Shown here in pieces: positions 1 to 6,388 of a DNA stretch of 15,457 nt. This DNA is from an uncultured Ruminococcus sp. (lineage in GTDB: Bacteria > Bacillota > Clostridia > Oscillospirales > CAG-272). The notes under the pieces are model-generated. The model made no database searches, was not told the DNA's origin, and was given only the letters and a program-made list of their open reading frames with translations. Within the stretch, counting starts at the first letter, position 1, and the number at the start of each line of letters is the position of its first letter. Made by a program: the position numbers and the translations under genes. Location of the stretch: positions 1 to 15,457 of the forward strand of contig CADCPG010000015.1 in assembly GCA_902803255.1 (NCBI GenBank). The letters run 5' to 3'.

Positions 1-1196
1 ACGTAGTCGTATGTGAGGTCGCAGCCGAGCGCCCGGGCGCTGTATTTTCCGTTGCCGAGTCCGACTTCGATCGTTATCTCGCTGCCTGAGAGTATTTTTT
101 TAGCCTCTTCTTCGGAGAATTCGACTCCGCATCCGCCGCGGCAGACCTCGATCCTGCCCGCCTCTCCCGAAAAGATGACCGAACACTCCGACGGATCGAA
201 CGAGGCTCCGCTGTATCCCGCCGCGCACAGTACCCTGCCCCAGTTGGCGTCGGCGCCGAACATCGCCGCCTTGAGCAGATTCGAGCTGATCACGCTCCTT
301 GCGGCGAGCCGCGCGTCCTTCAGCGTCGCGGCGCCCGACACCTCGCATATGAGGAGCCTCGACGCGCCTTCGCCGTCGGCCGCGATCATGCGGCACAGGT
401 CGTCCGTGACACGCGAGAGCGCCTCGCGGAAGGCGTCGAATCCCGGGCCTTCGGAGTCGATTATGGCATTTCCCGCGGCTCCGTTCGCCATGACCGAGAC
501 CATGTCGTTCGTCGACGTATCGCCGTCGATGCTGATCATGTTGAAACTGCCGTCGATGTCGTCAGAGAGAGCCCGTTCCAGCATGGCGGGAGAGATCGCC
601 GCGTCTGTGGTGATGAACACCAGCATCGTAGCCATGTTCGGGTGTATCATCCCGCTGCCCTTGGCGCAGCCGCCTATGCGGCAGAGAGTATCTCCGACGG
701 AAAACTCGTATGCAGTCTCCTTGCGGCGGGTATCGGTCGTCATGATCGCCTCGGCGGCGAGAGAGCCGCCGTCGGGGCTGAGGCCGGATATGAGCTCAGG
801 GATCGCCCGGACGATGACCCCGGGATCGAGCGGCTGACCTATGACGCCGGTCGAAGCGACGATCACCCTGTCTTCAGGGATCCCGAGCGCGCCCGCGAGA
901 GCGAGGCACTCGGTGTCGGCCGCGAGGACCCCGCCCTCGCAGCAGGTGTTCGCGATGCCGCTGTTGCATATGGCCGCTCTCGCCCTTCCGCCGTTACCGT
1001 CGAGGTGACTTTTCGTCACGGTCACCGGCGCGCCCTTTACGAGGTTGGTCGTATAGACCGCGGCCGCTGCCGCGTCGCGGTCGCTGAATATGAGCGCCAG
1101 GTCTTTTTTCGTTTTGTTCTTTCTAATGCCGCAGCGCATTCCGAAGGCCGAGAACCCGGCCGCGGCGCATACGCCGCCTTCCGTCTTTCTTATCAT
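1..1196 (-). CDS. argJ: Glutamate N-acetyltransferase / amino-acid acetyltransferase ArgJ (3' end cut by window edge)
   Basis: ArgJ moves the acetyl group from N-acetylornithine to glutamate, recycling acetyl in arginine synthesis in the cytoplasm; some homologues also use acetyl-CoA. 398 codons are visible and the frame runs off the left edge at ...DLTYDYV, a few residues short of the usual end near 405. The autocleavage site is clear: GCAKGSGMIHPNMATML at residues 177-193, with T190 the expected nucleophile freed by cleavage after A189. Other family blocks are ASTGVIGQPL (about 114-123), DGDTSTNDMVSVMANG, and LLKAAMFGADANWGRV near the C-terminus. The ATG at 1196 has a GAGG ribosome site upstream and lies 19 bp after the argC stop, so the two genes are surely co-transcribed. 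Whether it is mono- or bifunctional cannot be told from sequence. The identification is secure. Confidence 0.96.
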   Translation of the reverse strand, partial: MIRKTEGGVCAAAGFSAFGMRCGIRKNKTKKDLALIFSDRDAAAAAVYTTNLVKGAPVTVTKSHLDGNGGRARAAICNSGIANTCCEGGVLAADTECLALAGALGIPEDRVIVASTGVIGQPLDPGVIVRAIPELISGLSPDGGSLAAEAIMTTDTRRKETAYEFSVGDTLCRIGGCAKGSGMIHPNMATMLVFITTDAAISPAMLERALSDDIDGSFNMISIDGDTSTNDMVSVMANGAAGNAIIDSEGPGFDAFREALSRVTDDLCRMIAADGEGASRLLICEVSGAATLKDARLAARSVISSNLLKAAMFGADANWGRVLCAAGYSGASFDPSECSVIFSGEAGRIEVCRGGCGVEFSEEEAKKILSGSEITIEVGLGNGKYSARALGCDLTYDY

Positions 1197-1215
1197 TGCA
1201 CAGGCCTCATTTCAT

Positions 1216-2202
1216 TCAGATGACAAGTCCTTCTTTTTCGTCGAGACCGAGCGCGATGTTCATGTTCTGAATCGCCGCTCCCGACGCCCCCTTGCCCAGA
1301 TTGTCAAACCTCGACACGAGGAGTATCCGGTCCTTTCCGTCCGCGGCCGACACCTCCATTGTGTCCTTCCCGCGCATCGACGCCGCCGAGAGCGTTCCGT
1401 CTCCGTCTCCCGCGACGCCGGTGTCGACAGCCCGGACCAGGCCGTCTCTCCCGTAATACTCCGCGTAGGCCGCAGAGATGTCGGCGCCGCACGCCTTCGT
1501 CTCCTCCTTCGGGATCTGGACTATGACCTCCATTCCCGAATAGAATGACGAAACGACCGGCAGGAAGAGAGGCTCGCGGGAGAGGCCGCAGACCTTAGTC
1601 ATCTCGGGAAGGTGCTTGTGCCCTCCGCCGAGGCCGTAAAGCCTCGGTGCCTGCAGACGTCCGAAACCCTCGCCGCGCGGCGCGCCGCCGTCTGCGGAGC
1701 TTGCGGCGGTCCTGTTATCATACGCGTCGGAATAATCGGCTATCATCTTCTTTCCGCCTCCCGAATATCCGGTGAGCGAAGTACACTGTAGCCTTATATC
1801 CTCAGAGATCAGGCCGTAAAAAACAAGAGGGCGGACGAGCGCGATAAACCCGCCGGCGTGACAGCCCGGATTCGCTATCCTCTTCGAAGACGCGATCCTC
1901 TCCCGCTGTCCGTCAAGCTCGGGAAAACCGTATGTCCAGCCCTCTTCTGTCCTGTGGACCGTTGATGTGTCGATGATGACCGAAGCGCAGTCGCGTGCAG
2001 CCTCGGCGATCTCGGCCGCCGCGGCGTCGGGAAGGCACAGGAAGGCCACGTCGGCGCGCGATATCGCCTCCGTCCTCGCGGAGACGTCGTGCCTCTTCTC
2101 TTCACTGAGCTGCAACAGCCTTATATCCTGTCTTCCGGACAGCCTCTCGCGTATGCGAAGCCCCGTCGTGCCTGAGCTGCCGTCGATGAATACGTCTGCC
2201 AT
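1216..2202 (-). CDS. argC: N-acetyl-gamma-glutamyl-phosphate reductase, short (type 2) form
   Basis: ArgC reduces N-acetylglutamyl-5-phosphate to the semialdehyde with NADPH, the third step of arginine synthesis. The 328-residue protein opens with a dinucleotide loop, FIDGSSGTTG (5-14). The catalytic cysteine is C114 in NPGCHAGGF, where most relatives have PGCY; the cysteine itself is kept. TSLTGYSGGGKKMI (141-154), GGGHKHLPEM (192-201, with H197 the likely acid-base histidine) and SRFDNLGKGASGAAIQNMN (297-315) are typical of the short type 2 family rather than the longer Bacillus type. It is the first gene after a strong promoter, with argJ following. The GAGG just before the ATG sits too close to be a good ribosome site; a G-rich stretch about 10 bases upstream may serve. 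Confidence 0.96.
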   Translation of the reverse strand: MADVFIDGSSGTTGLRIRERLSGRQDIRLLQLSEEKRHDVSARTEAISRADVAFLCLPDAAAAEIAEAARDCASVIIDTSTVHRTEEGWTYGFPELDGQRERIASSKRIANPGCHAGGFIALVRPLVFYGLISEDIRLQCTSLTGYSGGGKKMIADYSDAYDNRTAASSADGGAPRGEGFGRLQAPRLYGLGGGHKHLPEMTKVCGLSREPLFLPVVSSFYSGMEVIVQIPKEETKACGADISAAYAEYYGRDGLVRAVDTGVAGDGDGTLSAASMRGKDTMEVSAADGKDRILLVSRFDNLGKGASGAAIQNMNIALGLDEKEGLVI

Positions 2203-2216
2203 TCCTCTGACCCCCG

Positions 2217-2234
2217 GCCGAATAAAAATGAATT
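2217..2234. promoter_or_regulatory. candidate ArgR/AhrC operator (ARG box)
   Basis: The plus strand here contains GAATAAAAATG. Against the Bacillus ARG box as I remember it (CATGAATAAAAATKCAAK), 13 of 18 positions match. The site covers the predicted argC start point and the first transcribed bases, where an arginine repressor would block initiation. The operator assignment is inferred from motif and position. Confidence 0.55.
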
Positions 2235-2240
2235 TAGTAT

Positions 2241-2269
2241 ATTATATCACATAAATAATATCACGTCAA
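2241..2269 (-). promoter_or_regulatory. sigma-A promoter of argC-argJ
   Basis: Read on the minus strand, TTGACG (2269-2264) and TATAAT (2246-2241) are separated by exactly 17 bp. The start point should fall near 2234, leaving an untranslated leader of about 30 nt. The surrounding DNA is strikingly AT-rich against the GC-rich genome. The spacer carries a 7-bp direct repeat, ATATCAC on the plus strand at 2244-2250 and 2258-2264, with a 14-bp period. Confidence 0.9.
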
Positions 2270-2309
2270 CTGTTTTTTCTTCCGGAGAGAAAACGGGGCG
2301 GTCCGTCAG

Positions 2310-2338
2310 AAAACGGAAGGCCCGGCGGATGCCGGACC
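2310..2338 (-). terminator. intrinsic terminator of the antiporter gene
   Basis: On the minus strand GGTCCGGC (2338-2331) pairs with GCCGGGCC (2326-2319), an 8-bp stem with one G-U pair and a 4-base loop. It is followed by an interrupted T-rich stretch, TTCCGTTTT. It lies 26 bp past the antiporter stop and before the argC promoter, so it would separate the two units. The T tract is imperfect, so it may be leaky. GGTCCG at 2300-2305 can compete for the same arm. Confidence 0.55.
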
Positions 2339-2363
2339 CTTTGCGGTATTTTCGCGGACGGTG

Positions 2364-3656
2364 TCAGTGCTTTTCGCCCGCTTCGGTATTCTCCGGCAGG
2401 CGTCTCGCCGTCTTGCCCTCGGGTTTCGATTCGATATCTCCCGCCCTGGTGAGCGCGAAGCGGGTGAGCGACGGACCGACGATCTCGTATATCAGCACTC
2501 CGAAGAGCACTATGTTGCGGATCAGACCGCCCTCTTCGCCGAGCGCTCCGACGCTGTTCGCCATACCGAGCGCGACGCCGGCCTGAGGCAGAAGGGTAAG
2601 TCCCAGGTTATGCTTCACCGCCGGGTCGCACTTCATGAAGCCGGCGCTGATGCCGGCGCCGAAATACTTGCCGAGAGAACGGAAGATGATGTAGACGAGT
2701 CCGATGAGCACGACGGTCAGATCGGCGAATACCGAGAGGTCGAGCTCCGAGCCGCTTATCACGAAGAAGAGTATGAACAGCGGATAGGTCCATCTGTCGG
2801 TCCTCTCCATGATCTCGGGAGAGAAATCGCAGATATTGCAGAAGACGGTGGCCAGCATCATGCAGACGAGGAGCGTCGAGAAGCCGAACCTGATCTTCCC
2901 CGCAGTGAATTCCAGCTGAGACAGGGCGACTGTCAGGATCACAGCCGTCACGGCCAGCGACAGGCGCTTGCTCCGCGACTGGAAAAACTTCTCGAAAAAC
3001 GAGAACAGGAAACCCATCACCGCGCCGAGGACCAGCGACAGCACGATCTCGATTAACGGGTTCACCGCAACCGAGACGATGTCGATGTTCGACGAGCTCA
3101 TGGCCTTCGCGATGCCTATCGACACCGAGAAGATGACGAGCCCGACCGCGTCGTCGAGAGCGACGATCGGCAGGAGCAGATCGGTGAGTTTCCCCTTCGC
3201 CTTGTACTGGCGCACGACCATGAGCGTCGCGGCGGGGGCCGTCGCCGACGCGATGGCGCCGAGAGTCAGGGCGAGCGGGACCGTCACCTTGCCGCCTGCG
3301 ATCACGTGGAGGAGCAGGAGCGCGGCATCAACGAACAAGGTCGCGGCCACCGACTGAAAGACTCCGATGACCAGGGCCTGGCGCCCGATCTTTTTGATCT
3401 CGGAGAGCCGGAACTCGTTGCCTATCGCGAAGGCGATGAACCCGAGAGCGACGTCGCTTATGAGCCCAAGCGACCCGACCTCTTCAAAGGATGTGAATCC
3501 GAGTCCGGATATGCCGAGCCTTCCGAGGCAGAAGGGGCCGATCAGGATACCGGCGACAAGATACGACGTGACGGCCGGAAGGCCTATGAGTTTGGCGGGT
3601 CTTGACAGGGCAAGTCCCGCCGCAAGAGCTACCGCAATGCTGAGAAGGACAGTCAT
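2364..3656 (-). CDS. CPA2-family cation:proton antiporter (Kef/NapA type membrane domain)
   Basis: This is a 430-residue integral membrane protein of the sodium/hydrogen exchanger fold. It probably exchanges Na+ or K+ for H+ across the cytoplasmic membrane for pH and salt balance. Hydrophobic segments run almost continuously from residue 1 to about 403, consistent with 12-13 helices. ATAPAAT (138-144) fits the crossed-helix region. The adjacent acidic pair D168-D169 in ALDDAVGLV is the ion-binding motif associated with electrogenic exchangers, and RSLGKYFG (326-333) carries the basic residues expected of the later helix. LTLLPQAGVALGMA (353-366) is also typical. The C-terminal tail is only about 28 residues and charged; no TrkA-N/RCK regulatory domain follows. 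An in-frame TGA six codons upstream fixes the ATG at 3656, although its ribosome site is poor. The ion specificity cannot be read from sequence. Confidence 0.88.
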   Translation of the reverse strand: MTVLLSIAVALAAGLALSRPAKLIGLPAVTSYLVAGILIGPFCLGRLGISGLGFTSFEEVGSLGLISDVALGFIAFAIGNEFRLSEIKKIGRQALVIGVFQSVAATLFVDAALLLLHVIAGGKVTVPLALTLGAIASATAPAATLMVVRQYKAKGKLTDLLLPIVALDDAVGLVIFSVSIGIAKAMSSSNIDIVSVAVNPLIEIVLSLVLGAVMGFLFSFFEKFFQSRSKRLSLAVTAVILTVALSQLEFTAGKIRFGFSTLLVCMMLATVFCNICDFSPEIMERTDRWTYPLFILFFVISGSELDLSVFADLTVVLIGLVYIIFRSLGKYFGAGISAGFMKCDPAVKHNLGLTLLPQAGVALGMANSVGALGEEGGLIRNIVLFGVLIYEIVGPSLTRFALTRAGDIESKPEGKTARRLPENTEAGEKH

Positions 3657-3726
3657 CGGTAATATAACATCTCACTTTCATGACCGGAAATAACGGGTTA
3701 AACGTTCGATTCGGGGACTCAGGCCT

Positions 3727-3753
3727 GCGGAGCGCTCCGCGGCCATGCCGCGG
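3727..3753 (-). other. overlapping palindromes in antiporter mRNA leader
   Basis: A perfect 14-bp palindrome, GCGGAGCGCTCCGC (3727-3740), shares bases with a 7-bp stem-loop, CCGCGGC-CAT-GCCGCGG (3737-3753). Both lie in the transcribed leader of the antiporter gene, about 75-130 bases ahead of its ATG. Because the two structures share 3737-3740 they cannot both form fully. I do not recognise a named riboswitch here. Confidence 0.45.
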
Positions 3754-3793
3754 CGCGGTCGTGTCAGCGCCGTTTCCCCGAAAAACGGATAAT

Positions 3794-3822
3794 ATATTAG
3801 CACCAAATCGGTTTTTTGTCAA
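3794..3822 (-). promoter_or_regulatory. sigma-A promoter of the antiporter gene
   Basis: On the minus strand there is a consensus TTGACA (3822-3817), a 17-bp spacer and TAATAT (3799-3794), a 4/6 match to the -10 box. The predicted start near 3787 gives a leader of about 130 nt, long for a single transporter gene. Confidence 0.7.
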
Positions 3823-3876
3823 CATAAAAACAGCAGTTTAAACAAATTAACCCCCGGTCAACTGTGAAAAATGACG

Positions 3877-3904
3877 AACGGTGAGCGGCCGGTGCCGTTT
3901 TTTT
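3877..3904 (+). terminator. orphan terminator-like hairpin upstream of the ylxM promoter
   Basis: AACGG (3877-3881) pairs with CCGTT (3895-3899), with extra pairing possible inside through CGGC/GCCG, and a run of seven T (3898-3904) follows. No plus-strand gene precedes it. It may insulate the ylxM promoter from read-through arising within the divergent region, or end a very short unannotated transcript. Confidence 0.35.
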
Positions 3905-3915
3905 GAGGAAATCTA

Positions 3916-3944
3916 TTGACAGGAGCCTGCTTCTGTGGTATAAT
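3916..3944 (+). promoter_or_regulatory. consensus sigma-A promoter of ylxM-ffh-rpsP-khpA
   Basis: TTGACA (3916-3921), a 17-bp spacer and TATAAT (3939-3944) match consensus at all twelve positions, and TG at 3936-3937 forms an extended -10 element. The start point should be near 3951. Such a strong promoter fits genes for abundant translation and targeting components. Confidence 0.93.
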
Positions 3945-3967
3945 GTGTAAACCAAAACGCTTTACAC
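3945..3967. promoter_or_regulatory. inverted repeat over the ylxM start point, candidate operator
   Basis: GTGTAAA (3945-3951) and TTTACAC (3961-3967) form a perfect 7+7 bp dyad with a 9-bp centre, directly after the -10 box. Transcription should begin at about 3951, so the left arm is largely not transcribed and an RNA hairpin is unlikely. The arrangement fits a DNA site for a dimeric repressor. Its spacing does not match the TnrA/GlnR box, and I do not recognise the regulator. Confidence 0.5.
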
Positions 3968-4011
3968 CCTTCCGGCGCCTGCCGGAGCGGCCGCGGGAGG
4001 CCTGACGCAAA

Positions 4012-4344
4012 GTGATAGAAAAGAACATCAAAGCCGGATACCTCCTCGACTTTTACGGAGGGCTCCTCTCGGAGCGCCGGAAGAACGTCACCGACATGTA
4101 CTACAACAGCGACATGTCGCTCTCAGAGATCTCGGAGGAGCTGGGAATATCAAGACAGGCGGTCCGCGAGATCATAGTCAGGGCTTCGGCCGAGCTCGCC
4201 CTGTACGAGGAAAAGCTCGGCATGGCCGAAAAGTTCAGGACCGTTAAGGAAAAAGCCGGGACGGTTGCTGCTCTCGCGAGAGAGATCGGGAACGAGGAGA
4301 TCGCCAGGCTCGCCGACGGGATATCCGAAGCGATAGAGCGCTGA
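4012..4344 (+). CDS. ylxM: YlxM/p13 family SRP-associated DNA-binding-like protein
   Basis: This small 110-residue protein belongs to the YlxM/p13 (UPF0122) family, which is encoded next to ffh in Gram-positive bacteria; in streptococci a homologue interacts with the signal recognition particle. A sigma-70 region-4-like helix-turn-helix is visible at about residues 36-56 (SLSEISEELGISRQAVREII), preceded by the family hallmark LLDFYGGLLSERR (11-23). The C-terminal half is a charged helix, likely a coiled coil. The start is GTG, chosen because GGGAGG lies 11 bases upstream and homology begins there. It is the first gene of the operon, with ffh 69 bp downstream. Confidence 0.93.
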   Translation: MIEKNIKAGYLLDFYGGLLSERRKNVTDMYYNSDMSLSEISEELGISRQAVREIIVRASAELALYEEKLGMAEKFRTVKEKAGTVAALAREIGNEEIARLADGISEAIER

Positions 4345-4350
4345 TGCGGA

Positions 4351-4373
4351 GTCCCGCCGCGGGACAGTCCCGC
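4351..4373 (+). repeat. alternating inverted repeats between ylxM and ffh
   Basis: Three 7-base blocks lie in a row: GTCCCGC (4351-4357), its complement GCGGGAC (4359-4365), and GTCCCGC again (4367-4373), each separated by one base. In the mRNA the middle block can pair with either neighbour but not both, and each hairpin must open a few pairs to form a loop. There is no T run, so it is not a normal terminator. It lies 40 bases ahead of the ffh start. Confidence 0.5.
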
Positions 4374-4413
4374 ACAGCCTGACCTAATAATTCAAAGAGA
4401 AAAGAAACACACA

Positions 4414-5757
4414 ATGTTCCAGTCACTTACAGACAAGCTCTCCGCCGCCTTCAGAAAGTTCCGCGGCAAGGGCAAACTCACCGAAGCCGACGTCAGGGCC
4501 GGGATGCGCGAGATCAAGCTCGCGCTGCTCGAGGCCGACGTTTCCTTCAGGGTGGTGAAGGAATTCATCAACCGGGTGAGCGAGCGGGCCGTCGGATCCG
4601 AGGTGCTCGAATCGCTCCTTCCGGCCCAGCAGATAGTCAAGATCGTCAACGAGGAACTGACGGAGATCATGGGAAGCAGTCAGGCGAAGCTGACCGTCTC
4701 CCCCTCCCCGCCCACCGTTATAATGATGTGCGGTCTGCAGGGCGCCGGCAAGACCACTCACGCCGCCAAGCTCGCGGCGATGTACAAAAAGCAGGGCAAG
4801 CGTCCGATGCTCGCCGCCTGCGACGTCTACCGTCCGGCCGCGGTAAAGCAGCTCGAGGTCCTCGGCGAACAGATAGGAGTCCCCGTCTTCTCGATGGGCA
4901 CCGGCGTCTCTCCCGTCGAGATCGCAAAGCGCAGCCTCGCTGCCGCGAAGGACAGTTTCTGCGACATGCTGTTCATCGATACCGCGGGGCGGCTGCACAT
5001 CGACGAAGCCCTCATGGAAGAGCTTCGGCAGATAAAGGCCGAGACGTCTCCCGACGAGATCCTGCTCACCGTCGACGCCATGATCGGACAGGACGCGGTG
5101 AACGTAGCCGAGAAGTTCAACGAGCTGCTCGACATCACGGGAGTGATACTCACGAAGCTCGACGGCGACACGAGAGGCGGCGCCGCGCTGTCGGTCAGAT
5201 ACATCACCGGCAAGCCGATAAAGTTCATCGGGACCGGCGAGAAGATCGAGAACATAGAGCCCTTCTACCCCGACCGCATGGCGTCGAGGATCCTCGGTAT
5301 GGGAGACATCCTGACTCTCATCGAGAAGGCGGAGCAGGCCTACGACGAAAAGCAGGCCGCCGAGCTCGAACGCAAAGTGAGGGAGGCCAGCTTCACGCTC
5401 GACGACTACCTGGAGCAGTTCGGGCAGCTGAAGAACATGGGCGACCTCGACCAGCTTCTCGGACTTATGCCCGGGATCGACCGTTCTGCGCTGAAGGGCG
5501 CTCACGTCGACGAAAAGGCCGTGGCGAGGACCGAGGCCATAATCAAGTCCATGACGCCAGCCGAAAGGGCAAGGCCCGAGATCCTCAACTACTCGAGGAA
5601 ACAGCGGGTCGCGGCCGGAAGCGGCACCTCGATACAGGAGGTGAACCGCCTTCTCAAGCAGTTCGAACAGACGCAGAAGCTCATGAAACAGTTCAGTTCG
5701 GGCGGACGCGGATTCGGAAAAAACAAAAAGCGCGGTATGACGCGCTTCCCCTTCTGA
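4414..5757 (+). CDS. ffh: Signal recognition particle protein Ffh (SRP54 homologue)
   Basis: Ffh is the GTPase of the signal recognition particle. With its small RNA it binds signal sequences as they leave the ribosome and delivers them to FtsY at the membrane. The 447 residues show the full order: N domain (1 to about 90), G domain (about 100-295) and methionine-rich M domain (about 325-447). GTPase motifs are GLQGAGKTT (107-115), DTAGR (189-193) and TKLDGD (247-252), and the G-domain helix signature DVYRPAAVKQL is present. The RNA-binding motif of the M domain is SRKQRVAAGSGT (394-405), followed by EVNRLLKQF. The length is normal for the family. The ribosome site is weak (AAAGAGAAAAG about 10 bases upstream), surprising for an essential gene, so translation may depend on the AT-rich unstructured leader. 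Confidence 0.98.
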   Translation: MFQSLTDKLSAAFRKFRGKGKLTEADVRAGMREIKLALLEADVSFRVVKEFINRVSERAVGSEVLESLLPAQQIVKIVNEELTEIMGSSQAKLTVSPSPPTVIMMCGLQGAGKTTHAAKLAAMYKKQGKRPMLAACDVYRPAAVKQLEVLGEQIGVPVFSMGTGVSPVEIAKRSLAAAKDSFCDMLFIDTAGRLHIDEALMEELRQIKAETSPDEILLTVDAMIGQDAVNVAEKFNELLDITGVILTKLDGDTRGGAALSVRYITGKPIKFIGTGEKIENIEPFYPDRMASRILGMGDILTLIEKAEQAYDEKQAAELERKVREASFTLDDYLEQFGQLKNMGDLDQLLGLMPGIDRSALKGAHVDEKAVARTEAIIKSMTPAERARPEILNYSRKQRVAAGSGTSIQEVNRLLKQFEQTQKLMKQFSSGGRGFGKNKKRGMTRFPF

Positions 5758-5845
5758 CGGCCCTCATGCCGCGGAACACGTCCGGACCCGCGCCGGGCAG
5801 CTGTCAAAAAGTGATCAAAATTCAAACTCAAAAGGAGAATAAACC

Positions 5846-6085
5846 ATGGTCAGAATCAGACTTTCGCGTTTCGGCGCGAAGAAACAGCCGTGCTACCGCA
5901 TCGTCGTAGCCGACCAGCGCACACCCAGAGGAGGCAACTTCATCGATGAGATCGGAACCTACAACCCGCTCAAAGAAGGCGACCTGAAGATCGACGCCGA
6001 GAAGGCTTCCGAATGGCTGAAGAAGGGCGCGCAGCCGACTGAAAAGGCAAAGGCGCTGCTCAAGAAGGCCGGAGTCACCGAGTGA
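5846..6085 (+). CDS. rpsP: 30S ribosomal protein bS16
   Basis: bS16 is a small-subunit ribosomal protein that stabilises the 5' domain of 16S rRNA during assembly. The 79 residues start with the canonical MVRIRLSRFGAKKQPCYRIV and contain RTPRGGNFIDEIGTYNP (25-41) and the usual lysine-rich C-terminal helix. A strong ribosome site, AGGAG at 5833-5837, sits 8 bases before the ATG. The 88-bp gap after ffh is GC-rich, then A-rich near the start, and shows no clear terminator or promoter, so co-transcription with ffh is likely. Confidence 0.98.
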   Translation: MVRIRLSRFGAKKQPCYRIVVADQRTPRGGNFIDEIGTYNPLKEGDLKIDAEKASEWLKKGAQPTEKAKALLKKAGVTE

Positions 6086-6098
6086 ACCGTCAGCAGCG

Positions 6099-6332
6099 AT
6101 GGATATCGAAAAGATACTGTTCGACATCGTCTGCGCTATAGTCGACTCACCCGATCAGGTCTCCATAACCCGCACCGATTCGGATGAAGAGGTGAGATTC
6201 GTTCTCACCGTCGCCCCCGAGGAGATGGGAATGGTCATCGGCAGACACGGCAAGATTGCCAAAGCGATACGCACTCTCGTCAAAGCGGCGGCCACGGGAT
6301 CCGGCAAAAAGGTGACCGTAGACATACGCTGA
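6099..6332 (+). CDS. khpA: KH-domain RNA-binding protein KhpA (YlqC)
   Basis: KhpA is a small type-II KH protein that binds RNA. In several Firmicutes it partners with KhpB/Jag and affects cell-wall growth and sRNA-mRNA contacts. The 77 residues are essentially one KH domain, with the GXXG loop at G48-R-H-G51 within MVIGRHGKIAKAIRTLV. It starts 13 bp after rpsP with no evident ribosome site, so translation is probably coupled to rpsP. In many relatives rimM, trmD and rplS follow; here a terminator ends the operon directly after this gene. Confidence 0.96.
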   Translation: MDIEKILFDIVCAIVDSPDQVSITRTDSDEEVRFVLTVAPEEMGMVIGRHGKIAKAIRTLVKAAATGSGKKVTVDIR

Positions 6333-6343
6333 GACAGCTCAAA

Positions 6344-6381
6344 GCAGACAAAAAACCCGCATTTGCGGGTTTTTTGTCTGC
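6344..6381. terminator. strong bidirectional intrinsic terminator
   Basis: A perfect 17-bp stem (6344-6360 with 6365-6381) surrounds an ATTT loop. Its inner part, ACCCGC/GCGGGT, is flanked by A6 and T6 runs, giving a stem plus U tract in both directions. It can end the ylxM-khpA operon rightward and the oxidoreductase gene (stop at 6389) leftward. Confidence 0.95.
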
Positions 6382-6388
6382 ATAAGAG

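Larger units (their letters stand above)
3657..4011. other. divergent intergenic region between antiporter and ylxM
   Basis: No credible coding sequence was found in these 355 bp. It holds, left to right, the roughly 130-nt palindrome-rich leader and promoter of the antiporter (minus strand), an AT-rich stretch, a terminator-like hairpin facing right, and the ylxM promoter with a dyad over its start point and a 60-nt leader. A GGGAGG ribosome site at 3995-4000 precedes the GTG start of ylxM by 11 bases. Confidence 0.8.

Noticed and set aside
13..1223. Plus-strand open frames over argJ
   Set aside because: The reverse strand gives an uninterrupted ArgJ with its autocleavage motif, and the plus-strand products resemble nothing.
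3703..3722. GTTCGATTC resembling a tRNA T-loop
   Set aside because: No complementary T-stem, acceptor stem or anticodon arm surrounds it.
3833..3861. Second minus-strand promoter for the antiporter from TTGACC at 3861-3856
   Set aside because: No acceptable -10 box lies 16-18 bp downstream; the TTGACA/TAATAT pair further in is much better.
4423..5909. Long open frames overlapping ffh on both strands (393 and 360 codons)
   Set aside because: The Ffh frame is unmistakable and these are its out-of-frame shadows with biased composition and no ribosome sites.
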